A stretch of DNA of 43,108 bases from Geobacteraceae bacterium. GTDB lineage: Bacteria; Desulfobacterota; Desulfuromonadia; Geobacterales; Geobacteraceae. The translations under genes were made by a program, and so were the position numbers. Every line of letters starts with the position of its first letter. Within the stretch, counting starts at the first letter, position 1. Shown one piece after another: positions 7,872-16,117 of this stretch. Where the stretch lies: positions 1 to 43,108 of the forward strand of contig JAMXLF010000039.1 in NCBI GenBank assembly GCA_024281055.1, in the 5' to 3' direction. The notes under the pieces were generated by a model. The model made no database searches and had not been told where the DNA came from. It saw only the letters and a list, made by a program, of their open reading frames with translations.

Positions 7872-8630
7872 AGGTTTCCTAAGACAGACTGGCACTGCCA
7901 CATCCTTCCCGGCCTGGATGATGGCGCGGGGAGCCTGGACGAGGCGGTGGCGATGGCCGCGGCCCTTCGGGATGCGGGTTTTTCCACGGTCCACTGCACG
8001 CCCCATCTCATCAGAGGGTGTTACGAAGCGGACAATGCCACTGTCAGAAAGGGAGTCGAAGTGCTCCAGGGAGAACTCGACCGGCGGGGGATCGCCCTGC
8101 GCCTCCTCCCCGGCCGGGAGTATTACCTGGACGAATACCTCGCCGAGTACCTGACGGACCCGCTCCCTCTCGGCGACACCCGTTTTCTCCTCATCGAAGT
8201 CCCTGCGCACACTCCTGTTGACTTCGTTAAGGAAACTTGCTTTCGGGTCTGCAGTAGCGGATACACCCCGATGATAGCCCATCCTGAGCGTTGCCGGCTC
8301 TTTGATCTCCCTGCACCCGCCTCGGGCAGGCTCCGGGAGATGTTCAAGGTTCAAGGTTCAAGGTTCAACGTTTTTAAGTCAACATCGAACGTTGAACATC
8401 GAACGTTGAACGCTCCATCAAATAGTCTGTTGGACTATTTAGTGGAGATAGGCTGTGCCTTCCAGGGAAATCTGGGGAGCTTCACCGGCCGGTACGGCGA
8501 GCGGGTCAGGCAGGCTGCCGAGCGACTGCGGGAGGCGGAGGTCTACAGCCAATTGGGGAGCGACGCCCATGGGGTTGAGCATATCCGCGGCATGAGCTTT
8601 CCTATGATCCGTTTCCCTGATCGTTCCTGA
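7866..8630 (+). CDS. PHP-family protein-tyrosine phosphatase (YwqE/CpsB/CapC type)
   Basis: A 254-residue metal-dependent phosphatase expected to dephosphorylate the Wzc-type kinase encoded 466 bases upstream. The PHP metal-binding motif is DWHCHILPGLDDG at residues 8-20. CTPH, the GREYY segment, AHPERC and the C-terminal GSDAH motif (near residue 239) are all present. The start must lie before the HCH motif, and an in-frame stop at 7860-7862 leaves only TTG 7866, inside a heptamer repeat and without a visible Shine-Dalgarno sequence. A second heptamer inverted repeat (8342-8411) is read through in frame. It adds about 25-30 residues between AHPERC and the LVEIGCAFQGN segment, at a position where family members have a short link. 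Whether the enzyme is active or efficiently translated is therefore uncertain. Confidence 0.85.
   Translation: MNRFPKTDWHCHILPGLDDGAGSLDEAVAMAAALRDAGFSTVHCTPHLIRGCYEADNATVRKGVEVLQGELDRRGIALRLLPGREYYLDEYLAEYLTDPLPLGDTRFLLIEVPAHTPVDFVKETCFRVCSSGYTPMIAHPERCRLFDLPAPASGRLREMFKVQGSRFNVFKSTSNVEHRTLNAPSNSLLDYLVEIGCAFQGNLGSFTGRYGERVRQAAERLREAEVYSQLGSDAHGVEHIRGMSFPMIRFPDRS
8342..8411. repeat. Heptamer inverted repeat inside the phosphatase gene
   Basis: Four GTTCAAN units at 8342-8369 are followed by a 14-base spacer and four inverted units at 8384-8411, alternating ATCGAAC and GTTGAAC. The RNA could fold into a long hairpin. The reading frame stays open through it. Confidence 0.85.
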
Positions 8631-8788
8631 CCCGTCCTCCCCCTGGAAACCATACAAGCATCTCCTTTCCGTTCGTTTTCTCCAGACTTTCTTCCTGGAT
8701 GAGTACCACGTTTCCTCCCCTCTGCCGCCCTGAATATGGGCGTTTCGGATTGTTGCGCCGTAAATTGCGGAAACGTAGGCGAAAAACA

Positions 8789-8817
8789 TTGACTATATTA
8801 ATTATAATAAATAAAAT
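8789..8817 (+). promoter_or_regulatory. Sigma-70-type promoter for the leader and giant gene
   Basis: TTGACT at 8789-8794 and TAAAAT at 8812-8817 have ideal 17-base spacing, in a strongly AT-rich patch (about 8785-8860). The region 8631-8788 after the phosphatase gene holds no gene or repeat I can support. Confidence 0.6.
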
Positions 8818-8885
8818 ATTGGTTAATTAATTATGGTATCAGTATATTGCGTAATTGCCTTGAAATTTACTTCGGGAGGGCTTTG

Positions 8886-8960
8886 ATGAAAAGGCTAGTG
8901 TGGCCGGACATCGGTCAGGAACTTCTGTTCCGTCCTTGGTTGGTCAGGCAATGCTCGTAA
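8886..8960 (+). CDS. Possible 24-residue leader peptide
   Basis: A very short frame with an excellent ribosome-binding site: GGGAGGG at 8874-8880, five bases before ATG 8886. It ends at TAA 8958-8960, eight bases before a terminator stem. The peptide begins MKRLVWPDIG and holds two Trp and no run of one regulatory amino acid. The same segment folds into two adjacent hairpins (8901-8917 and 8918-8931), so it could instead be a non-coding structured leader or small RNA. I cannot identify a riboswitch class. Confidence 0.35.
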   Translation: MKRLVWPDIGQELLFRPWLVRQCS

Positions 8961-8967
8961 GATATTG

Positions 8968-9018
8968 GGCCGTTGGAGCTGGTGTTAATGCCGGTGCAGC
9001 GGCCTTTTTTGTTTTTTT
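8968..9018 (+). terminator. Intrinsic terminator in the leader of the giant gene
   Basis: GGCCGTT at 8968-8974 pairs with AGCGGCC at 8998-9004, with an inner CTGG/CCGG stem. Two T-tracts follow (9005-9010 and 9012-9018). It lies downstream of the likely promoter at 8789-8817 and only 34 bases before the start of the 2255-residue gene. Transcription of that gene therefore seems to need readthrough or another promoter. This looks like attenuation or a separate small RNA. Confidence 0.75.
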
Positions 9019-9051
9019 ATTCGGTCATTGAATACTTTCTGGGAGGGATGT

Positions 9052-12000
9052 ATGCACAATGTTAAGTGTCTCGTGAGTTCGATGCGGCGGCATTTCATGG
9101 TGTTAGGGTTTGCGCTGCTGTTCATGCTGGCTGCCTTTTCTCATGCGATGGCGGTTAGCCAACCGTTCATGGTGAAAGACATTAACAATGTAGGGTCAGG
9201 CACCTACTCAATTACGAGCTCGCTTGTTACCATCGGGTCAGTGACTTATTTCGCGGCAGTCGATGATGATCACGGCTCAGAGCTATGGAAAACTGACGGG
9301 ACAGAAGCAGGCACGGTCATGGTAAAGGATATCTGCCCTGGCAGTTCCGGCTCTTTTCCCGACAATCTGACAAACGTGAACGGCACGCTCTTTTTCACGG
9401 CGGATGACGGGGTCAATGGGAGAGAGCTCTGGAAGAGCGACGGCACGGCAGATGGCACCGTCATGGTGAAGGATATATCCCCCGGCTCAATGTCATCTAA
9501 TCCTGCCTATTTCACCAATGGAAACGGCACTCTCTTTTTCGCGGCGGACGACGGGGTTCATGGCAGGGGACTATGGAAAAGCGACGGAACAGCGGAAGGC
9601 ACGGTGCTGGTCAAAGATATAACTCCCGGGGGAGGAACCTCGGACCCGCTCCTCACAAATGTCAATGGCACCGTCTTTTTCAGAGCAGCCAATCCAGTTT
9701 ATGGCCTGGATCTCTGGAAAAGCGACGGGACGGCCGCCGGCACAACGCTCGTTTGGTCGGTAAACGGGTATGGTCTGCAAGAGCTCACCTCTGTGAACGG
9801 CAAACTATTCTTCGGTGTCTATCAACAACTGTGGGTCAGCGACGGGACTACGGCCGGTACAGTCAAGGTTGCGGACGTCTGTTACTCTTCTTACTGCGCC
9901 AACCCCACTTCCCTTACCAATGTGAATGGTACAGTATTCTTCGCCACCAACTGGCCGACTGTGTATCTCTGGAAGAGCGACGGGACGGCGTCCGGGACCG
10001 TCCGCATCAAGGAGGTAGCACCTAACAACATTTCTGCCCCAGCTTATCTTACCAATGTCAACGGCACGCTTTTCTTTAATTTTATGAATGAACTGTGGAA
10101 GAGCGACGGAACCTCGGCCGGTACGGTACCCGTGAAAGACCAGTACTTCAATCCTTCCGATCTCATCAATGTCAACGGCACCCTGTTTTTCACGGCCGAC
10201 GACGGGGCCGTCGGTAGAGAGCTCTGGAAAAGCGATGGGACTGATGCCGGGACCGTATTGGTGAAGGACATTTATCCCGGCCCTGGTCCTTCCTATCCAT
10301 CCTCTTTGACCAATGCGAATGGCACGCTCATTTTCTCCGCTTCCGACCCGATCAATGGAGGTGAACTCTGGAAGAGCGACGGGACGCCGGAAGGCACGGT
10401 AATGGTGAAAAATATCTTTTCCGGTACGGGAGGCTCGCTGCCTACCAGCTTGACTGACGTGAACGGCACACTCTTTTTTGCGGCAGATGACGGGCTTAAT
10501 GGGATTGGGCTCTGGAAGAGCGATGGAACGGCTGCCGGAACTGCGCTCGTCAAGGATTTTTACACTAGCCCAGGGTCAATTAGACCTGACAATTTTCTCA
10601 ATGTGAACGGCACGCTATTTTTCGCGGCTGATGATGGTGTGAATGGTCGCGAACTCTGGAAGAGCGACGGAACTGCAGCCGGTACAGTGCTTGTCAAGGA
10701 TATTTTTCAAGGCGCTCAAGGCGCTTATCCTTCTTATCTCACTAATGTGGCGGGCACGCTCTACTTCATGGCCACCGACCAGGATCACGGCGCTGAGCTC
10801 TGGAAGAGTGACGGGACTGCGGACGGGACGGTGCTGGTAAAGGACATCTATCCAGGGATGAATGGCTCAAATCCCAATCCTCTTACTAACGTGAACGGGA
10901 CGCTTTATTTCACTGCCGATGATGGGAACAATGGGAAAGAACTATGGAAGAGCGACGGGACTGCGGACGGGACGGTGCTGGTAAAGGACATATATCCGGG
11001 CGCGGGAGCTTCCTATCCTAGCTATTTGACAAACGTTAACGGGACACTGTATTTCACGGCTAACGACGGTACGAAAGGGGCGGAACTCTGGAAGAGCGAC
11101 GGAACTGCGGACGGGACGGTGTTGGTAAAGGACATCAACCCGGGCGCTGGGTCCTCCATCCCCAGCTATTTGACCGACGTGAACGGCACCCTCTTTTTCA
11201 ATGCTGATGACGGGGTAAATGGTAACGAGCTGTGGAAGAGCGACGGCACTGCAGCCGGCACCGTTATGGTCAAGGATATCTTTCCCGGGGGCTCCTCATA
11301 TCCGTGGAACCTCATGAATGTGAACGGCACCCTGTTCTTCGTTGCCGACGATGGAATCCACGGGTCCGAATTATGGAAAAGCGACGGCACGGCGGCCGGC
11401 ACCGTCATGGTGAAGGATATCAAACCCGGCAGCGGTTCATCGAATCCCAGTGGGCTCACGATGGTGGGGAATAAGCTTTATTTTTTCGCGGACGACGGCG
11501 TCCATGGGCCCGAATTGTGGACCAGCGACGGTACGGATGCGGGCACGGTCATGGTGATGGACATCTTGCCCGGCAGCGGTGGCTCGATGGACTTTTACTC
11601 TCAGACCATGCTGAATATCAAGGGAAATCTCTTCTTTGTTGCCAACGACAGGCTCCATGGTTACGAGCTCTGGGCGCTTGATTTGACCCCTCCTGTTACC
11701 GCGATCAGCCTCCCGACTTCGCAAGAAATCATCGCCGGATCGACGTACACGATTGCCGGATCGGCAACGGATGCATTGACCGGCGTGGCCCTGGTCGAAG
11801 TTTCCACCGACGAGGGGGCCACCTGGAATTCCGCCGTAGATACCTCGGGCAATGGCAGCTGGTCGACTTGGAGCTACACATGGGCACTTCCCACAGATGG
11901 CTACTATATCATTCGTGTGCGTGCCACTGACAAGTCGGGAAATATCCAAGACCCGGTGACTGGCCGGGGAGTGACGGTGGACAACTACACAACATCTGTG

Positions 12001-15000
12001 GAAGGACTCACTGTCAAAGCAGATGGATTAGGACTCGGCACCGTCACCGGGCCGAACATCAGCTGCATATCCGGTGCGCCAGATGATTGCGGTTCTTCAT
12101 TCAGCAGGGGCACTCCTGTAACCCTCACGGCGACAGCATCTTCGGGCTCCGTTTTTGCCGGTTGGAAGGGGCAATGCTCCGAGGTCTCTGGAAATCAATG
12201 CACTGTGGTCATGAATGTTCCCAAGAGCGTCACGGCCACCTTCAACATGAATTGCGGGGTCGGCCCCTGTCCGGAGGTTGTGGCCAGCGGTAACATCGGG
12301 GGCGCCCCCTCCATCAATTCCCTGGGAGAAATCGTGTGGAACCAGCCCGACCAAAGCCTCCCCCTCCTCCAGGTAGTCTCGTCACAACGCGGGCTGCTGT
12401 TTAACGATCAGGTCAGCCGTTCTGGACCCGCCATCAATAGCATGAGCGATATGGTCTGGTCGGAAGGGTCCGGCCCGGGTACCGTCATGTTGCGGGGGAC
12501 CATCGGCGGGCATCTGGTGACGGTGGCGACAGCGGCGTGGATCGGCAATGCTGACATCAACGACCGGGGGGAAGTGGTCTGGGTTCAGCATGACGGCAGC
12601 AACCCCGACCCCACCTCCACCCAGATTTACTCGAACCTGCACGGGCAGCTCACCAGCGGCAGTTTTAAAGATGACATGCCCTCCATCAATAACCAGGGGG
12701 ACGTGGTTTTCATTCGGAGAGACATTCAGGGGCATCGGCCGCAGGTTTACAAGCTTGCGGCGGGGACCACGGCGCCGGTCGCCGTGACAAACGACGGACT
12801 GGACCACGACCGCGCGGCCATTACGGACAGCGGCGAAATCGTGTGGACTGAGCATGACACGGTGAATATGACCCCTGGACGGATCGTTTCGTCCACCAGG
12901 GGAGTGCTCTTCTCGCCGCCAAGGAACATCTATAATGTGGATATGAACAACTGCGGTGAAGTTGCCTTCCTTGATGATAATAACACCCTGTACCGGCTGG
13001 GGAGTTCGGAAGCATGTGTCACCTATCCTGCGCCGAACGACACGCGGGAGCAGGCATCGGCGGTCTCCTTCGGGGGGATTTTCACCGGCGTGGTGGACGT
13101 CGCGGCAAACCCGGTCGACTGGTACAAATTCAACGCGGCGGCCGGCGACACGATCCACATCACGGTGAACTACGACAACCGGGCGCCGAATATGCTGGCA
13201 ATTGGCCTGTACGATGGCCAGGGGACCCTGATCAGTGGGCCGACGACGCCCAGTCCGCTCGGCATCCAGGTACCGGCGAAGTCCAGCGGCATCTACTACC
13301 TGAAGATGGAGTCTCAGGGGGGGCGGTTCGGCTACACGGTGTCCCTCAACAAGCACAGCAGCAACTGCGGAGCGGCGGTCTGTCCCGAGGTGGTGGCCAG
13401 CGGCATCCTTGGCTGGGGCACCGCCATCAACTCCCTGGGTGAGGTGGTCTGGAGCCAGTACGACCAGGCGAGTGGCTGGAAACAGATATTCTCCTCACAG
13501 CGGGGGCAGCTTACCGCCGACCCTTCTAACCATAACAGCCCTGCCCTCAACAATATGGATGACCTGGTCTGGGTGGAGGCCAGCGACTCTTATCCCTACA
13601 CCTACACCCTGCGGGGTATCATTGCCGGCCAGCCGGTCGTAGTGGCGACCAGTCAGAACTGGATCAACAAGGCTGACATCAACGACCGGGGAGAGGTGGT
13701 GTGGAATCAACCGGATTCGAACAACTTCAGCCAAATCTTCTCCAACGTACGTGGGCAGTTGACGAGCGGGAGTGTGTATCACGACATGCCCTCCATCAAT
13801 AATCAGGGGGACATTGTCTATACGCAAAGTGATCCGGCACAGCCGGGGCCTGCCCAGGTCTACAAGCTGGCGGCCGGGGCTGCGACGCCGGTGGCGGTGA
13901 CCAACGACAGTATTGATCATCAGTACCCCGCGATAAATGACGCCGGCGAGATTGTCTGGGTGGCGATGAATAGTCCGACGGGGGGGGAGCAGCTCATCTC
14001 GAGCGTGAGGGGAGGGCTTGTATCGACGGCGGCGTGGTTCATGGTTACTGACTTGAACAACTGCGGGGATGTCGTCTATCTCGTGGATAATAACGGGCAG
14101 ACCACGCTCTACCGTCTGGGAGAGAGCTCCCCTTGTATGGCGGTGCCGGCCCGCAGCTATCTCCTCTGGGTCACGAAGAGCGGCAACGGCAGCATCGTCA
14201 GCAACCCCGCCGGGATCAACATCGCGGCGTCAGGCCAGTCCGGCGGCGCCGGGTTCGCCGTCAACAGTCAGGTGACTCTGACGGCCACCGCTGCAGCCGG
14301 GTCGGTCTTCACCGCTTGGGGCGGGGCGTGTGCGGGGACGAGCGGGACGACGTGCACGGTGACGATGGATCAGGCGAAGGGGGTAACGGCGGAGTTCGCC
14401 CTGCAGGCGGCGGCGCCGTCATACTTCACGGTCCCGGCCAACGTCAACAGCCTGGGTAACGTAACCGTTTCCACCGGGACCTCTTCGACTTCGGGTGCCC
14501 AGTATGTCTTCCAGTACAGCTCTGACGGCGGTGCCACCTGGGCCACCTACAACAGCGGCAGCGTCCGCAATCCGACCTTCACCCTGGCTTCGGGGACGTA
14601 CCTGTTCCAGGTGTACGTTGTTGCCGACAATTACCTCCCGAGCTCCGTCAGGGCGGCCAGCAATCCCTGCGTGGTCAGCAACGTCGCCATAGCGCCGGCG
14701 CTTCTCACTGTACCCATGACTACCACCGGTTCAGGGACCGTCGGCATTTCCGCGGCGGCTTCACCGACACCGGGTGCGCAGTATGTCTTCCAGTACAGCG
14801 CCGATGGCGTCAGCTGGACCACATACAACAGCGGCAGCGTCCGCAATCCGGCCCTCACCCTCCCTGCTCCGGGCACTTACCAGTTCCAGGTCTACGTAAC
14901 GGCCGCCGGTTACGCCCCGAGTGCCATCACCGCCGGCAGCAACACCTGCACCTTCTCCGGCGTTGCGGTGGCACCGGCGCTGCTCACGGTACCCACGACT

Positions 15001-15819
15001 ACCACCGGTTCAGGGGCCGTCGGCATTTCCGCGGCGGCCTCACCGACACCGGGTGCGCAGTACGTCTTCCAGTACAGTACGGATGGCACCAACTGGACCA
15101 CGTACAACAGCGGCAGCGTCCGCAATCCAGCCCTCACCCTCCCTGCTCCGGGCACGTACCGATTCCAGGTCTACGTAACGGCCGCCGGTTACGCTCCGAG
15201 TGCCATCGCCGCCGGCAGCAACACCTGCACCTTCTCCAACGTCGCGGTAGCTCCGGCACTGCTTACTGTACCCACGATAGCTGCTCCAGCAGGGACGGTC
15301 GGCATTTCCGCGGGAGCGTCCCTGACACCTGGGGCGCAGTATGTCTTCCAGTACAGCGCGGATGGCGGAGCAACCTGGACCACATACAACAGCGGCAGTG
15401 TGCGTAACCCGGCCCTCACTCTCCCCGGTCCAGGCACGTACCGGTTCCAGGTCTACGTGACCGCTCCAGGGTTTGTTTCCAGCCCCGTTGTCGCCGGCAG
15501 TACCACGTGCACCTTCTCCAACGTCGCCATGGCCCCGGCCAACCTGTACATCCCGGCCAGTACCACCACCGGGAGCATCTATGTCAGTGCCGGCGCCTCC
15601 CTCACCCCGGGGGTCTACTACCGCATCCAGGACAGCACCGACGGCGGTGCCAGCTGGACCACCATCTACCAGGGTGCCCAGCGCAACCCGACCCTGAACC
15701 TGGGGGTGGCGTCCGGGAAAACCTACCGGTTCCAGGTCCAGACCTACGATCCGACCCTGCCGACGCCACTCTTCCAGCCGAGCAGCTGGACGGCCGGCAG
15801 TAATACCATCACTTGGTAG
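9052..15819 (+). CDS. Giant secreted repeat protein (ELWKSDGT repeats, InlB-like, PPC and tandem C-terminal domains)
   Basis: A protein of 2255 residues from ATG 9052, placed five bases after GGGAGGG; an upstream TTG at 9028 lacks such a site. Residues about 15-35 form a signal peptide ending SHAMA. Residues about 65-875 contain 17 copies of a 48-residue repeat with consensus ELWKSDGTAAGTVLVKDI followed by LTNVNGTLFF; beta-propeller folding is likely. Then come an Ig-like segment (about 879-975), a divergent InlB-type segment with GWKGQCSEVSG (about 986-1066), and INSLGEIVW/INDRGEVVW repeats (about 1070-1320). A PPC-type domain (about 1328-1433), a second INSLGEVVW set (about 1440-1697) and a second InlB-like segment (about 1702-1783) follow. 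The C-terminal end is about five tandem repeats of about 93 residues with YVFQYSADG and YNSGSVRNPAL. No catalytic motif or known sorting signal is seen at the C-terminus. It is probably a surface or matrix protein tied to the EPS. Confidence 0.85.
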   Translation: MHNVKCLVSSMRRHFMVLGFALLFMLAAFSHAMAVSQPFMVKDINNVGSGTYSITSSLVTIGSVTYFAAVDDDHGSELWKTDGTEAGTVMVKDICPGSSGSFPDNLTNVNGTLFFTADDGVNGRELWKSDGTADGTVMVKDISPGSMSSNPAYFTNGNGTLFFAADDGVHGRGLWKSDGTAEGTVLVKDITPGGGTSDPLLTNVNGTVFFRAANPVYGLDLWKSDGTAAGTTLVWSVNGYGLQELTSVNGKLFFGVYQQLWVSDGTTAGTVKVADVCYSSYCANPTSLTNVNGTVFFATNWPTVYLWKSDGTASGTVRIKEVAPNNISAPAYLTNVNGTLFFNFMNELWKSDGTSAGTVPVKDQYFNPSDLINVNGTLFFTADDGAVGRELWKSDGTDAGTVLVKDIYPGPGPSYPSSLTNANGTLIFSASDPINGGELWKSDGTPEGTVMVKNIFSGTGGSLPTSLTDVNGTLFFAADDGLNGIGLWKSDGTAAGTALVKDFYTSPGSIRPDNFLNVNGTLFFAADDGVNGRELWKSDGTAAGTVLVKDIFQGAQGAYPSYLTNVAGTLYFMATDQDHGAELWKSDGTADGTVLVKDIYPGMNGSNPNPLTNVNGTLYFTADDGNNGKELWKSDGTADGTVLVKDIYPGAGASYPSYLTNVNGTLYFTANDGTKGAELWKSDGTADGTVLVKDINPGAGSSIPSYLTDVNGTLFFNADDGVNGNELWKSDGTAAGTVMVKDIFPGGSSYPWNLMNVNGTLFFVADDGIHGSELWKSDGTAAGTVMVKDIKPGSGSSNPSGLTMVGNKLYFFADDGVHGPELWTSDGTDAGTVMVMDILPGSGGSMDFYSQTMLNIKGNLFFVANDRLHGYELWALDLTPPVTAISLPTSQEIIAGSTYTIAGSATDALTGVALVEVSTDEGATWNSAVDTSGNGSWSTWSYTWALPTDGYYIIRVRATDKSGNIQDPVTGRGVTVDNYTTSVEGLTVKADGLGLGTVTGPNISCISGAPDDCGSSFSRGTPVTLTATASSGSVFAGWKGQCSEVSGNQCTVVMNVPKSVTATFNMNCGVGPCPEVVASGNIGGAPSINSLGEIVWNQPDQSLPLLQVVSSQRGLLFNDQVSRSGPAINSMSDMVWSEGSGPGTVMLRGTIGGHLVTVATAAWIGNADINDRGEVVWVQHDGSNPDPTSTQIYSNLHGQLTSGSFKDDMPSINNQGDVVFIRRDIQGHRPQVYKLAAGTTAPVAVTNDGLDHDRAAITDSGEIVWTEHDTVNMTPGRIVSSTRGVLFSPPRNIYNVDMNNCGEVAFLDDNNTLYRLGSSEACVTYPAPNDTREQASAVSFGGIFTGVVDVAANPVDWYKFNAAAGDTIHITVNYDNRAPNMLAIGLYDGQGTLISGPTTPSPLGIQVPAKSSGIYYLKMESQGGRFGYTVSLNKHSSNCGAAVCPEVVASGILGWGTAINSLGEVVWSQYDQASGWKQIFSSQRGQLTADPSNHNSPALNNMDDLVWVEASDSYPYTYTLRGIIAGQPVVVATSQNWINKADINDRGEVVWNQPDSNNFSQIFSNVRGQLTSGSVYHDMPSINNQGDIVYTQSDPAQPGPAQVYKLAAGAATPVAVTNDSIDHQYPAINDAGEIVWVAMNSPTGGEQLISSVRGGLVSTAAWFMVTDLNNCGDVVYLVDNNGQTTLYRLGESSPCMAVPARSYLLWVTKSGNGSIVSNPAGINIAASGQSGGAGFAVNSQVTLTATAAAGSVFTAWGGACAGTSGTTCTVTMDQAKGVTAEFALQAAAPSYFTVPANVNSLGNVTVSTGTSSTSGAQYVFQYSSDGGATWATYNSGSVRNPTFTLASGTYLFQVYVVADNYLPSSVRAASNPCVVSNVAIAPALLTVPMTTTGSGTVGISAAASPTPGAQYVFQYSADGVSWTTYNSGSVRNPALTLPAPGTYQFQVYVTAAGYAPSAITAGSNTCTFSGVAVAPALLTVPTTTTGSGAVGISAAASPTPGAQYVFQYSTDGTNWTTYNSGSVRNPALTLPAPGTYRFQVYVTAAGYAPSAIAAGSNTCTFSNVAVAPALLTVPTIAAPAGTVGISAGASLTPGAQYVFQYSADGGATWTTYNSGSVRNPALTLPGPGTYRFQVYVTAPGFVSSPVVAGSTTCTFSNVAMAPANLYIPASTTTGSIYVSAGASLTPGVYYRIQDSTDGGASWTTIYQGAQRNPTLNLGVASGKTYRFQVQTYDPTLPTPLFQPSSWTAGSNTITW
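9279..11690 (+). repeat. Tandem 144-base coding repeats
   Basis: About 17 in-phase copies encode the ELWKSDGT module. Spacing measured between adjacent copies (10651 and 10795) is exactly 144 bases, and a few copies are shorter. Copies near 10790-11130 are the most similar at DNA level, which suggests recent expansion or gene conversion. Confidence 0.85.
14430..15790 (+). repeat. Tandem 279-base coding repeats
   Basis: About five copies encode a 93-residue module at the C-terminus of the giant protein. The central copies are near identical: the same ten-base string occurs at 14861 and 15140, 279 bases apart. The outer copies are more diverged. Confidence 0.85.
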
Positions 15820-15863
15820 TGAACTGAACGCTGGAAAATGTAGAAAAATTAGGAATGAATAAT

Positions 15864-15893
15864 GAGGGTGATCGAAAGATCACCCTCTTTTTT
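15864..15893 (+). terminator. Intrinsic terminator after the giant gene
   Basis: A perfect 10-base stem, GAGGGTGATC at 15864-15873 and GATCACCCTC at 15878-15887, is closed by a GAAA tetraloop and followed by six T residues. The next 224 bases (15894-16117) hold no gene I can support. That stretch includes only a direct repeat of GTTAACAAG near 16053 and 16097. Confidence 0.95.
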
Positions 15894-16117
15894 GCCCACT
15901 GACCTAAATATGGCATCGTGTACGGAACTACACAGTGAATTCGACTTAACGTAGTGCAAAGCTTGAGCTTTTATCTGATGGCCGGTTGGGGCAATAAGAC
16001 TTTAAATGTTTATAGAGGTATGATAGATTGAAGCGCAATAAGGCCGTTATTGGTTAACAAGTTGTAATCACAGCTCTCTAGCAAATCTGGGCAAACGTTA
16101 ACAAGCTATGAGCGATT

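Noticed and set aside
8833-8852. Sigma-54 (-24/-12) promoter around TGGTAT and TTGC
   Set aside because: The distance between the GG and GC elements is two bases too long for a functional sigma-54 site.
8886-9018. c-di-GMP (GEMM) or related riboswitch before the giant gene
   Set aside because: The conserved GEMM core strings and tetraloop-receptor layout are not found. Only generic hairpins and a terminator can be supported.
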